Shown here: one piece after another, positions 36,556 to 45,669 of the stretch | Layout: each line of letters begins with the position of its first letter | Numbering within the stretch: the first letter of the stretch is position 1 | Assembly (NCBI RefSeq): GCF_029051645.1 | Contig: NZ_JAACFS010000003.1 | Span: forward strand, 1 to 64,000 | From: Bradyrhizobium sp. CSA112 | GTDB taxonomy: Bacteria > Pseudomonadota > Alphaproteobacteria > Rhizobiales > Xanthobacteraceae | DNA: 64,000 bases | Direction: 5' to 3' | The notes under the pieces: generated by a model | Database searches by the model: none | Told to the model about the DNA's origin: nothing | What the model saw: only the letters and a program-made list of their open reading frames with translations | Made by a program: the position numbers and the translations under genes

Positions 36556-36876
36556 ATGAAGCAGATCTTTTTCTTTGCCGCGACAGTGAGCCTGACTGCA
36601 GGCTTTTCAATGGGTTGCTTCGCGCAGGATCGTGCCACGGCTGATACAACCAAGATGAGCCGGGAGGAATGGCAAGCTCGTGTCAACGCATCCCGAGAAC
36701 GGCTGGACCTGATGCGGCAAGAGCGGAAGCGCGAGCGCGAAAAGCAAATAGAGCCGAGGCGGGAAGAGTTACGGCGCGAGCGCAACAAACAAATAGATCT
36801 GATGCGGCGAGAGCGCAAAAGCCTGGTAGCGCCGCCGCCTACGCAGGATGAGATCTCTGAAGCCGCCACCAGATAG
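36556..36876 (+). CDS. Secreted or periplasmic Arg-rich helical protein (106 aa)
   Basis: The signal peptide (MKQIFFFAATVSLTAGFSMG) has a likely cleavage after CFAQ. The mature part is a charged helix with tandem motifs: LDLMRQERKREREKQIEPRR, then ELRRERNKQIDLMRRERKSL. The repeat suggests a rigid helix or a polyanion-binding protein. No family is recognised. Confidence 0.6.
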   Translation: MKQIFFFAATVSLTAGFSMGCFAQDRATADTTKMSREEWQARVNASRERLDLMRQERKREREKQIEPRREELRRERNKQIDLMRRERKSLVAPPPTQDEISEAATR

Positions 36877-37234
36877 GTTCTCGACGATACTCTTCCCGGC
36901 GATATCGTATCGACCAAAAGGGCTGTTTCGATTTCGAGGGTCGCCGGATCGCGAGCGAAAACCTGAGGATTTCGAACGACTGCGCTGAAGTGTTCGGCCA
37001 GCGATCTGCGGGGAAGGCCACGGAGTGGAGCGATCTCCTTGGCGAGGGCCCGGCGCGTGTGGTCCGGAAGCGTCGCGGGCCGGCCCGCCTACCTCGGGAT
37101 ACTTGCAGCTCGAGCATTCCGTCTGGACGGCTCCGACTCGTCGCCGGGCGTTTCTGTTACGATAGGGCTGTCCCGTCCCGCCGCGGTTCTATCCGCCTTT
37201 GGGCGGATAGAAATCAGCAGTCAGGAACAGCTGC

Positions 37235-38305
37235 ATGAAGGCAATCGCACTGACGGCCATCCTGTTCATCGCTCCACTTGCCCCGGAAATCATACGCAAT
37301 ACGGCCCAGCAAGTCGCGAGTTGGCAACTGTCGCACTTCGATGAAATACCCCAGGCGCCTGAAACTGATTGGACACGCGCCGCCTTCTATATCGGTCTCG
37401 CTAGATGGGCCGCGACACCAGGTCAGATGAAGTATTTCGACGTGATCCGAGAGCTTGGAGAACGCAACGGTTGGCAGATGGGCAACAGCGACTGGGCGCC
37501 CCCGATCTACTTTGCGGATGATCATGCCATTGGGCAGGTCTACAACGCCGCCTACGATCATTTCGGCGATCGACGCATGATCGAGCCGACCGTGCAGCGG
37601 CTGGACTATATCCTGCAGCACCAACCACAGGTCTCTCTCGAGTTCGACAGCGCGAAGTGCCTGCAGCGATGGTGCTGGTCCGACGCCATATTCATGGGGC
37701 CGGCGACGTGGTTCGGCGTTGCGCGCATCCAGAAGGACCCGCGCTTCCGTGACTATGCCGACAGGGAATTCTGGGCCACGAAAGACTTCCTGTTTGATAG
37801 CGAGGAGCACTTGTTCTACCGCGACAGCCGTTTCGTCGGAAAAACTGGCGCGCATGGTGAAAAGATATTTTGGGACCGCGGTAACGGCTGGGTGCTCGCT
37901 GGGCTTGTCAACATCCTACGCGAGCTGCAGCCCGGTGACCCGCTGCGAGAGAAATACGTCAAGTTGTTTGTCGAGATCGCGAACCGCATCGCGAGCCTGC
38001 AGCGCCCGGATGGCTTCTGGTCCACGTCGCTGCTCGCTCCGCCCGACGCAGGCATCCCGGAATCCAGCTGCACTGGTTTGCTGACCTACGGCCTGGCCGC
38101 CGGGGTGCGCATGGGACTTCTCGACGCAAAGCGGTATAGTTCAGTGATTGAACGAGGCTGGCAGGCTCTGGCATCGGCGACAGTTGATGGCCGGCTCGGC
38201 CGCGTGCAGCCGATCGGCGACAAGCCGGACCCCGTCCACATCACAGACACCCAGCTCTACGGGTCTGGGGCTTTCTTGTTGGCTGCATCTGAGCTAGTCC
38301 ACTAA
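37235..38305 (+). CDS. GH105/GH88-like glycoside hydrolase (unsaturated glucuronyl/rhamnogalacturonyl hydrolase type)
   Basis: This 356-residue enzyme has a signal-like N-terminus (ALTAILFIAPLAP). The (alpha/alpha)6-barrel motifs are APPIYFADDHAIGQVYNAAY, CLQRWCWSDAIFMGPATWFG (catalytic-Asp region) and FWDRGNGWVLAGLVNIL. These match YteR/YesR-type hydrolases that remove unsaturated uronic acid from oligosaccharides made by polysaccharide lyases. No lyase or sugar transporter is adjacent; it is cargo of the composite element. Confidence 0.85.
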   Translation: MKAIALTAILFIAPLAPEIIRNTAQQVASWQLSHFDEIPQAPETDWTRAAFYIGLARWAATPGQMKYFDVIRELGERNGWQMGNSDWAPPIYFADDHAIGQVYNAAYDHFGDRRMIEPTVQRLDYILQHQPQVSLEFDSAKCLQRWCWSDAIFMGPATWFGVARIQKDPRFRDYADREFWATKDFLFDSEEHLFYRDSRFVGKTGAHGEKIFWDRGNGWVLAGLVNILRELQPGDPLREKYVKLFVEIANRIASLQRPDGFWSTSLLAPPDAGIPESSCTGLLTYGLAAGVRMGLLDAKRYSSVIERGWQALASATVDGRLGRVQPIGDKPDPVHITDTQLYGSGAFLLAASELVH

Positions 38306-38561
38306 CATCACATCTTCGCGTGCACGACTTGCGGCATCGTGGCCGCGCGCGGATCGGAGGAGCTGGACTACTTGGCATCGTCGTAGAGAGGATTTCGATA
38401 GCCGACTGAGTCCGCAGCCCCGCCCCCTAGGACGGTTGGGATCACGTCATATCGCTCTCCGCGCCCCGCGCTGGCGATCCTGATAGCGTCGACGTGCGCC
38501 GGGGCGCTCATGTTCGGGGCAGGGAAGGGCGTATCGCTCGACGAACACCTTTTTGAAACAG

Positions 38562-40056
38562 TCGTCCGTGAAGAAGTCTGGCTTCAGGCTGGAACGGTCT
38601 GAAGCGCGGCAGTGAGAGCCGAGAGGATTTGGCGCAGCAAAAGGCTGAACCAACGGATGAGGCGGCGGAAGTTGTAGCCGGCGGCGGCGAGGACGGCGTT
38701 GGCGGCGTCGCCGTGGCGGAACCAGAGATAGTTGCGGCCCATGCGGTGCTCGGCCCTGAGATGGCCGATGACGGGCTCGACGGCGGCCCTGCGACGCAGT
38801 TCGCGCTTGATCCTGGGCGTCACCCCGCGCTTCTGACCAGAGATGAAGACTCTGAACCTGTAATCGGGCGGTGCATTGTGGCCGCGGTATGCCTTGTCTC
38901 CGAGGAGGCGCGCGATGATGTTGCCGATCAGCGTTTCCATGTCCGGGATCACGGTGGCCAGCGCGTGACCGTCATAGGGATTGCCGGGCAGCGCCTTCAC
39001 ATGGGTGACTGGCCGCCCCTGGCGTGACCGATCGTGGTGGCGACCGAGACTTTGACGCCGAACTCGTAAGGCTGATGGGCCTTGCCCTTGCCGATGCATT
39101 CGACCTCCGGCGCGTGCAGGGAATAGACCTTCGGCCCGCGCTGATGCTGCTTCTGATCGCGCACGCGCCGCGCCAGCGCCAGCAGCCTTGTGAACGCCGC
39201 TTCGAGCCCGCCGTTACCCTCGATCTTGCGGCCGACATCGCGGATGACGCGGCCGAGATAGGTGCGCAGCTTCTTGAGCGCGCTTGAACTGCTTGGCGTG
39301 GGCATAGCGCTGATGCTGGATCAGGGCGAACTTGCCCACCCGCGCATAGGATTGGCGCAACGGCACCGCGTGAAGCTTCGCCAGCCGCACCAGCTTCTCG
39401 CGCGCCCGGTTCAGAAGCTTCGCATCGGTGGGGAACGTCACGGTCTTGGGCTGAACCGTGGTGTCGACGATCACCCGCGACAGCTCGGACGGCTTGATCG
39501 CCTTGGTCCTGGTGGCAACCGACAGGCTCTCCTGGATCAGCGCAGCCAGCCGTTCCTCGCCCATCCGGTTGGCCAGCGCGTCAGCGACGAGCGGTCGAAC
39601 ACCAGCCGGTGCTGGAAGAACTCTTCACCGCAGAAGTATTGGTAATAGGGGTTCTCGACCCACCGCTCGCACAGCACCTCATCGGATATGCTTGAGGATC
39701 GCCAGCCCCGCCATCAAGCGTGTCGGCAGCGGCGGCCGGCCGGGATCATCGGTGTAAACCTCGCCGAAACGCTCCTCCAGAACCCCCAATCCACTGTCCG
39801 CCCCAGCGTCACCAGCGGATGTTTCATGTCGATGATCTGATCGAGCCGAGAGCGGAAAAGATCCTGCTCGCCCGTTTCGCTCCGCTCCCGTGGCCGCATC
39901 TCACCCCTCGCCAAAGCAGTCGAGAGGAGAGTGAATCACAAATCAAGTTTGCAAGGAATTCCGCTCCAAAGGCCGGCTTTCCGGCAAATCCAGTTACGGC
40001 AAAATGCCGTAACAACTGGATTCCAAATCAATGACTTGGGAATTCTTCACGGACGA
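38562..40056 (-). mobile_element. IS5-like element, right copy (1495 bp)
   Basis: It has the same ends as the left copy, with 14-bp perfect inverted repeats (TCGTCCGTGAAGAA). The body is nearly identical to the left copy apart from the 264 bp present only here, but the first 50 bp inside the left end differ strongly between copies. The transposase is spread over at least four frames: MRPRERSETGEQDLFRSRLD, MGEERLAALIQESL, LALARRVRDQKQHQRGPKVY, and GDKAYRGHNAPPDYRF. It is inactive unless frames are bridged. Confidence 0.85.
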
Positions 40057-40072
40057 TTCCTTAGTCGCTTAT

Positions 40073-40132
40073 TCAGACGCGCAGCTCATTGCTGACGGAC
40101 TGCAGGCCGGCTGCTGGATGGACCGGCTCTTG
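40073..40132 (-). pseudogene. 3' remnant of coiled-coil partner gene, copy C
   Basis: The minus strand encodes QEPVHPAAGLQSVSNELRV, the tail of the copy-B protein. The remaining coding part is lost. A 16-bp direct repeat (GACGCGCAGCTCATTG) flanks the loss point at about 40075 and 40148. This is the far side of the split module C. Confidence 0.6.
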
Positions 40133-40183
40133 GCGTCCGCCTAGTTGGACGCGCAGCTCATTGGATGTGATGAGGCATAGCCT

Positions 40184-40438
40184 TTAATTTTCGAAAGCGA
40201 TGCCGAGCCATTCGCCATCCCGCCAAACAAGGCGGCACCTTCGGATAGTCTCAAAATTGTCGAAGGTCAGTTCGAAGGCGCTCGGCAGTACCGATAGATT
40301 GTGTGTCCGAAGTTTTGCGCCACAGTCCGAGACGTCAATGACCTTGCACCCGCGCGCGCCGGGCTGCCCCTTGAAGAACAGCAGCGCGCCTCTCCCGATA
40401 CTTGCCCTGCAAACTGATTGTCGAGGACTCGGTATCAT
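40184..40438 (-). CDS. PilZ-domain protein (84 aa)
   Basis: The start overlaps the stop of the upstream gene (ATGA) and has GGAG upstream. The sequence shows PilZ features: CKVIDVSDCGAKLRTHNLSV, FELTFDNFETIRRCRLVWRD and GIAFEN. PilZ domains bind cyclic di-GMP through RxxxR and D/NxSxxG; here DVSDCG is present, but the N-terminal Arg motif (PRQSVCRASIGRG) is atypical, so binding is uncertain. Confidence 0.7.
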   Translation of the reverse strand: MIPSPRQSVCRASIGRGALLFFKGQPGARGCKVIDVSDCGAKLRTHNLSVLPSAFELTFDNFETIRRCRLVWRDGEWLGIAFEN

Positions 40439-40629
40439 TCTCCATCCTCATCGTACTCGATGAATTTCTTGTATTGCCAATGGCGGCCGTCATGTCGGCG
40501 CCACACGCGTCCGTGCACGAGACGGCCGGTGATGGATCGCCTGGGAAGTATCACAGTCCAAAGATGCCAGAATTCCGCGCCTGCTCGCTTTAAGCTTTGC
40601 GTTTCAGGAGGGTCAATTGCGGTGAACAT
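40435..40629 (-). CDS. Small hypothetical protein (64 aa) coupled to the PilZ gene
   Basis: It reads MFTAIDPPETQSLKRAGAEF, then ILPRRSITGRLVHGRVWRRH and an acidic tail. It is a basic, Trp-rich protein of a type seen often in Bradyrhizobium (recollection). Its stop overlaps the start of the PilZ gene by 4 bp, so the two are likely made together. Confidence 0.55.
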   Translation of the reverse strand: MFTAIDPPETQSLKRAGAEFWHLWTVILPRRSITGRLVHGRVWRRHDGRHWQYKKFIEYDEDGE

Positions 40630-41205
40630 GGAGCCGTCTCCGCGCAGTTTCGTTAGCGGCCTCGTACGCTAGCGAAGTCGCCGAGCGGCGGGGCGAAACT
40701 GACTGTAAGCCGCCCGACGGCTGCGCCACGTTGAGCCGGACGGGGGCAATTGTCCGGCGTCTTGAACGCTATCCGCTCGAAGATCGAGAGCAACAGAATT
40801 CGCTCGTTAAGCTTGATACGGTCGGTAAGAATTAAATCGGGAACAGCGGCGAGGGGATCCGGATCATTGCGCAGCTTTCGTTCGCCATCGTTTCCGTAAT
40901 GTTCATTCTGGTCTGAAGCTATTCGCCGCACCTGAGTGACGGCGTCCCATTGCGCGGCTTTGAAGGCATGTTGACTGAACCTTACGGGGGGCGCCGGCCC
41001 TTACGCATAACCCCGAAGAAGGCGGCTCCAGTTTCTTTGCCGGCCATCATAACCCTCCACGCCTGAACCCCGATCGAGTCGGATATCAAGGAGCGCAGCG
41101 ACGATGTGCGTCTGTCCGACCTGGAGCCGAAATTTATCTGGTAAGGTCTGCGGGCTCCGTGGCGCTGATGGCAGACCTCTTTTCGAGAACGCTCGCAAAA
41201 TCGCT
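40630..41205. other. Stretch without a confident gene
   Basis: A minus-strand frame at 40653-40931 (DLILTDRIKLNERILLLSIF) has natural-looking composition but no recognisable family or initiation signal. Another at 41001-41222 is equally uncertain. Confidence 0.3.
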
Positions 41206-41487
41206 TCAGTTGCAAACAACACGCGATTCGTATTGTCTGGTTGCGGGATTCAAGACCTGACGCTGTGAGCATTGGGAGCGGCCAACGGGTGGCACCTGCA
41301 TCGGCGGCGAAATGGATGGCGGTGTCATTTCACAGACTGACAAGGGGCAGGCGGGTGGAATATCGGTGCTGGTTGTGCATCGCGGCAGCAACCGACCCTC
41401 AACACATTGGCAAACGCATCTGGCCTGAGCGGCGAGGGTGAAAAAAGAGCTCGCGACAACGAGCAAAGTTAGCCGGATTCCTGTCAT
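41206..41487 (-). CDS. Secreted cysteine-rich protein (93 aa)
   Basis: The start at 41487 gives the signal peptide MTGIRLTLLVVASSFFTLAA, cleaved near QARC. The mature protein has eight cysteines (RCVCQC, PRCTTSTDIPPACPLSVCEM, RSQCSQRQ, VVC) and a Pro-rich middle. The spacing suggests disulfide bonds in the periplasm or outside the cell. Such proteins are known only as hypotheticals. Confidence 0.6.
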   Translation of the reverse strand: MTGIRLTLLVVASSFFTLAAQARCVCQCVEGRLLPRCTTSTDIPPACPLSVCEMTPPSISPPMQVPPVGRSQCSQRQVLNPATRQYESRVVCN

Positions 41488-42024
41488 TGATCCCTCTTCA
41501 GCTTTCTTCGCGTTTATCCATCTTTGGCGCATGCCGGCGGTTCAGCGTACGCAAGACGCTAACGCGAGCCAGCAGCGTGCGTCGGTCTACTTCGACCACC
41601 GGCATTGAAGCCTCCATCGAGGCCTGATAGGATCTCCTTCGGGCCCTCCGATCAGGAGGGGCAACGAGCCGATGCAGGCTCTCTGATCACAAAGCGACCT
41701 GAAAGGGCCACTTAATTCGGGCGGGATGCCCGGCCCCTCCGTGGGATCAAGGAACGGTCAACAACCAAGAAATGCCGAACGCGCGCTGAAAGAATGTCTA
41801 ACGCATCAAATCTTACGTGGTTCGAGGGCGAGTTCTATGTCTAGTTGAACTGGAGCGAAAACTAGTAGCATGCCAAGGGGGAGGCGGATTTGTTAGTGTC
41901 GAGCCCTCCCAACTCAGACGACTTTACTCTCCTCTCGAGCCACTTGCGTCGTCGTTGGTTGGACGACCGAGGCATCTTACGTTCTAGTGCGAGCGGATGT
42001 TGGTCGCCGGCTGGTGTACTCTAC
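41488..42024. other. Non-coding stretch before the rhamnose cluster
   Basis: No supported gene was found. GC-rich short inverted elements occur (GGGCCCTCCGATCAGGAGGG near 41641) but without a T-run. Confidence 0.35.
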
Positions 42025-43092
42025 TCACCTATTCAAACCGATCCGCTTCGCCGTGTATCCCCGGTTCGCAATCGCCCGCCACCATGATTGGTGGTCGACG
42101 TACCAGCGCACTGTCTTGTAGATTCCAGTTTCGAAATCCTCTTCCGCACGCCATCCTAGCTCTCGCTCGAGCTTGGAGGCATCAATTGCATAGCGGCGAT
42201 CGTGCCCAGGGCGGTCGGGAACAAAATTTATAAGATTTCGGTGGGAGCCGCTCGGGTTCGGGCTGATCTCGTCGAGCAGGTCGCAGATTCGTTCGACCAC
42301 GTACAGATTGGTGCGCTCGTTACGGCCACCGACGTTGTAGGTCTCGCCTATACTTCCCCGCTCCAGGACCAGACTTAACGCCTTGGCGTGATCCTCGACA
42401 TAGAGCCAATCGCGGATGTTCTTTCCGTCGCCATAGACGGGCAGGGACTCGCCCGCCAATCCCCTGATGATCATGTGCGGGATTAGTTTTTCTGGGAAAT
42501 GGTAGGGTCCATAGTTGTTCGAGCAGTTCGTGACCAGCGTCGGAAGTTCGTACGTGTGATGCCACGCGCGTACCAGATGGTCGGAGGATGCCTTGCTGGC
42601 GGAGTAAGGAGAGTTCGGCGTGTAGGCCGTTGTCTCCATGAAGAACCCCTCGTCCCCAAGTGAGCCGAACACCTCATCTGTGGAAATGTGCAAAAAGCGG
42701 AAACGTTTGCGCTTCTCGCCCGAGAGCGAGCGCCAGTGGCGCAAGGCTTCCTGCAAGATTGTGAAAGTACCGACTACGTTGGTCTGAATGAATTCGGCGG
42801 GTCCATCGATCGATCGATCAACATGACTCTCGGCGGCGAGATTCATCACTGCATCTGGCTGATACTTCTCGAATAGGCGACGAAGGCCGAGCCCATCGCA
42901 AATGCACTGTTTCTCAAAGAAGTAATTCATGTTCCCCGCCGTGCCGGGTAGCGATTCAAGATTCGCCGCGTAAGTCAGCTTATCGATGTTGACGACCTTT
43001 GCGTGGGTATCTTGCAGCAGATGCCGTACGACTGCGGATCCGATGAACCCCGCGCCTCCCGTAACGAAGATTGTCCAGCCTCGAAACCGCAT
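42025..43092 (-). CDS. rfbB: dTDP-glucose 4,6-dehydratase
   Basis: This 355-residue extended SDR has [15 protein letters not shown] at the N-terminus, STDEVFG, the YxxxK pair in [17 protein letters not shown], and [14 protein letters not shown]. It converts dTDP-glucose to dTDP-4-keto-6-deoxyglucose, step 2 of dTDP-L-rhamnose synthesis. It follows rfbA with a 26-nt gap on the same strand. Length is normal. Confidence 0.95.
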   Translation of the reverse strand: MRFRGWTIFVTGGAGFIGSAVVRHLLQDTHAKVVNIDKLTYAANLESLPGTAGNMNYFFEKQCICDGLGLRRLFEKYQPDAVMNLAAESHVDRSIDGPAEFIQTNVVGTFTILQEALRHWRSLSGEKRKRFRFLHISTDEVFGSLGDEGFFMETTAYTPNSPYSASKASSDHLVRAWHHTYELPTLVTNCSNNYGPYHFPEKLIPHMIIRGLAGESLPVYGDGKNIRDWLYVEDHAKALSLVLERGSIGETYNVGGRNERTNLYVVERICDLLDEISPNPSGSHRNLINFVPDRPGHDRRYAIDASKLERELGWRAEEDFETGIYKTVRWYVDHQSWWRAIANRGYTAKRIGLNR

Positions 43093-43118
43093 GTTCAGTT
43101 TGCCCCGATGTCCTGCAT

Positions 43119-43994
43119 CTACCGTCTGAAGGAAGCGGCTACAGATTTCAGATATTCGCCATAGCTGCTTTTGGCGGTCTTCTCGGCCAAAGCCTCAAAG
43201 GCTCCGAGCGAGATGTACCCCTGCCGCAGCGCGATTTCTTCCGGGCATGCAATGCGCAGGCCCTGGCGTTGCTCGAGGACCTGGACGAAGTTGCTGGCCT
43301 CTACGAGAGAGGAATGCGTCCCGGTGTCGAGCCACGCAAAGCCACGGCCTAACGCCTGCACATAGAGATCGCCGCGTTCCATATAAGCCTTGTTGATGTC
43401 GGTGATCTCGAGTTCGCCGCGCGCCGATGGCTCGAGCTCGGCAGCAATCTTCAGGACGTCATTGTCGTAAAAATATAGTCCTGTGACGGCCAAATTTGAC
43501 TTTGGCTGCTTCGGTTTTTCCTCGATAGAGAGCGCGCGGCCGCTGCCATCGAGTTCAATGACGCCATATTGCTCGGGCGTCTTGACGACATAACCGAAGA
43601 CGGTCGCGCCCTTCCTACGGGCAGTCGCATTCAAGAGCAGCTCAGCCAGGCCGTTGCCATAGAAGATGTTGTCGCCAAGCACCAGCGCAACCGGATCATT
43701 GCCGACGAAATCGCGACCGACGATAAAGGCATCCGCTATCCCTCGCGGAGATACCTGTGTAAGGTAGGAAAAACGCACCCCGATCTGTGAACCGTCGCCC
43801 AAAAGGCGCTCGAATAGCGGCTTGTCCTGGGGGGTGGAGATGATCAGGATGTCCTGGATTCCGCCCAGCATGAGGGTCGAGAGAGGATAGTAGATCATCG
43901 GCTTGTCGAAGACCGGAAGCAGTTGTTTCGAAACAACTGTCGTCACCGGATAGAGGCGCGAACCCGTGCCTCCGGCGAGAATAATGCCCTTCAT
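43119..43994 (-). CDS. rfbA: Glucose-1-phosphate thymidylyltransferase
   Basis: The 291-residue enzyme starts at 43994 ([20 protein letters not shown]). It carries the nucleotide-binding GGTGSRLYP motif, [16 protein letters not shown] and [15 protein letters not shown]. It makes dTDP-glucose, step 1 of rhamnose synthesis. It is transcribed away from rfbC. Confidence 0.95.
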   Translation of the reverse strand: MKGIILAGGTGSRLYPVTTVVSKQLLPVFDKPMIYYPLSTLMLGGIQDILIISTPQDKPLFERLLGDGSQIGVRFSYLTQVSPRGIADAFIVGRDFVGNDPVALVLGDNIFYGNGLAELLLNATARRKGATVFGYVVKTPEQYGVIELDGSGRALSIEEKPKQPKSNLAVTGLYFYDNDVLKIAAELEPSARGELEITDINKAYMERGDLYVQALGRGFAWLDTGTHSSLVEASNFVQVLEQRQGLRIACPEEIALRQGYISLGAFEALAEKTAKSSYGEYLKSVAASFRR

Positions 43995-44120
43995 AGGCCC
44001 CTCACACATTCAATTAGCTGAATCATATTAAATATAACACATTTAATGTAGCATATTAAATGGTGTTGGTTGGATAAATTTGGTATTTGGCTAACGTGAA
44101 ATGTTGCTCGGTCGGACAAG
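43995..44120. promoter_or_regulatory. AT-rich divergent promoter region of the rfb genes, with direct repeats
   Basis: CATATTAAAT occurs at 44024-44033 and 44052-44061, 28 bp apart, with an inverted ATTTAATG between them at 44041. The region is far more AT-rich than the flanking genes. It may be a regulator or nucleoid-protein binding site controlling both rfbA and rfbC. Confidence 0.45.
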
Positions 44121-44675
44121 ATGAACGTTATTGCGACAGCGCTTCCCGAAGTGCTAATCCTGGAGCCGAGGCTGTTTGGCGACCAACGCGGTTTCTTCCT
44201 GGAAACCTACCAATTGCCGCGTTATGCAGAGCACGGCATTAGCCTTCCATTTGTGCAGGACAACATGTCCCGCTCCAGCCATGGAGTGTTGCGTGGGCTA
44301 CACCTGCAAAACCCCTTCACCCAGGGTAAGCTTGTTACTGCATTACGCGGCCGGGTTCTGGATGTGGCGGTGGATGTGCGGGTGGGGAGCCCGCGTTTCG
44401 GATGCCATGTTGCGGTAGAATTAAGCGAGGAGAACCGACGGCAACTGTGGGTTCCTCGAGGCTTCGCACATGGCTTTGTCGTCCTATCTGAGACCGCAGA
44501 CTTCTTTTACAAGTGTGACGATCTTTACAGCCCCAAGGATGAAGTCTCCATCCGCTGGAACGACCCCGCGATCGGCATAAATTGGGGCATTGAAGCTCCC
44601 TCGCTTTCAGCCAAAGATGCCGATGCCCCGCTACTGAAAGACGTCAAGAATCTGCCGATGTATGGGCAAACCTGA
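44121..44675 (+). CDS. rfbC: dTDP-4-dehydrorhamnose 3,5-epimerase
   Basis: This 184-residue cupin has EPRLFGDQRGFFLETYQ, the catalytic-His region RGLHLQNPFTQGKLV, and WVPRGFAHGFVVLSETADFF. It performs step 3 of dTDP-L-rhamnose synthesis. Its stop shares one base with the start of rfbD (TGATG). Confidence 0.95.
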   Translation: MNVIATALPEVLILEPRLFGDQRGFFLETYQLPRYAEHGISLPFVQDNMSRSSHGVLRGLHLQNPFTQGKLVTALRGRVLDVAVDVRVGSPRFGCHVAVELSEENRRQLWVPRGFAHGFVVLSETADFFYKCDDLYSPKDEVSIRWNDPAIGINWGIEAPSLSAKDADAPLLKDVKNLPMYGQT

Positions 44676-45589
44676 TGCGGATATTGTTGACGGGAGTGAG
44701 CGGCCAGGTCGGCGGCGCATTACGCCCCTTGTTAACTGGCCAAGGCACAATTATAGCGCCTTCGTCTTCCGAATTTGATCTGTCGAAACCGGAAACGTTA
44801 ACGGACCGGCTCGAGCATTTCAGACCCGATCTCATCGTAAATCCGGCCGCCTATACCGCCGTTGATCGCGCCGAGGAGCAGCGCGAGCTTGCGTTCCTCG
44901 TTAATGCAAAGGGGCCCGAGGTCATCGCGCAATGGGCGGCCAAGCACCGCGTGCCGCTCGTTCACTTCTCAACAGACTACGTTTTTGACGGCTCCGGTGA
45001 TGCGCCGCGTCGCGAGGACAGCCCCACGGGCCCAATCTCGGTCTATGGCGCGAGCAAGCTTGCAGGGGACATGGCAATCATGGCGGCCGGTGGACCGCAT
45101 CTGATCGCGCGCACGTCTTGGGTATACGCCGCCAAGGGTACCAATTTCCTCCGTACCATCGCGCGCCTGGCCTGCGAACGCAAGGAGCTGCGCATCGTCG
45201 CAGATCAAATCGGAGCGCCAACCACGGCTCGAGCAATTGGTAATGCGGTTGCCGGCATCGTGCTGCCGAACCTCGCGAACCTGAACGATCTGCTCGCGCG
45301 GAAAGGTGGCGTGGTCAATCTCGTTTGTGCTGGGGAAACTAGCTGGCACGAATTTGCAAGCGCCATTGTCGAAGGTCTGAGATACCGCGGCGTTAAACTC
45401 GAAGTCGAAACCGTTGTTCCAATCGCAACTGCCGATTTTCCGACGAAGGCCAAACGGCCAAGCAATTCGCGCCTCGACCTGTCTCGCCTCAAGGACGAGT
45501 TTGGTGTGGTAATGCCGAATTGGCGAGATGCATTGGCGCCGGAACTTGACGGTTTCGTTGGAGCAGATGACGTTTCAACCCCTCGATAA
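44675..45589 (+). CDS. rfbD: dTDP-4-dehydrorhamnose reductase
   Basis: This 304-residue enzyme begins MRILLTGVSGQVGGALRPLL, with NPAAYTAVDRAEEQ, FSTDYVFDGSG and the YxxxK pair in VYGASKLAGD. It completes dTDP-L-rhamnose, used for lipopolysaccharide or exopolysaccharide. It is convergent with the nucleotidyltransferase gene at 45670. Confidence 0.95.
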   Translation: MRILLTGVSGQVGGALRPLLTGQGTIIAPSSSEFDLSKPETLTDRLEHFRPDLIVNPAAYTAVDRAEEQRELAFLVNAKGPEVIAQWAAKHRVPLVHFSTDYVFDGSGDAPRREDSPTGPISVYGASKLAGDMAIMAAGGPHLIARTSWVYAAKGTNFLRTIARLACERKELRIVADQIGAPTTARAIGNAVAGIVLPNLANLNDLLARKGGVVNLVCAGETSWHEFASAIVEGLRYRGVKLEVETVVPIATADFPTKAKRPSNSRLDLSRLKDEFGVVMPNWRDALAPELDGFVGADDVSTPR

Positions 45590-45669
45590 ACGGCGCGTCA
45601 GGCCCGAGCCGGCCTTTTCTGGGTCGCCCAGGCAATTCGAATACGAGGCCAGGTCGAGCGTCCCGTCAT

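Larger units (their letters stand above)
27521..40056. mobile_element. Composite IS-bounded element (12.5 kb)
   Basis: Two directly repeated IS5-like copies (27521-28751 and 38562-40056) bound about 9.8 kb of cargo. The outer left flank ends AATCCTTAG and the outer right flank begins TTCCTTAGTCGC. Joined at the shared TCCTTAG, they rebuild the sequence seen uninterrupted at 24866-24890. The inner flanks do not match each other. This fits insertion of the whole unit, or recombination of an IS-bearing circle into one resident IS copy. Confidence 0.7.
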
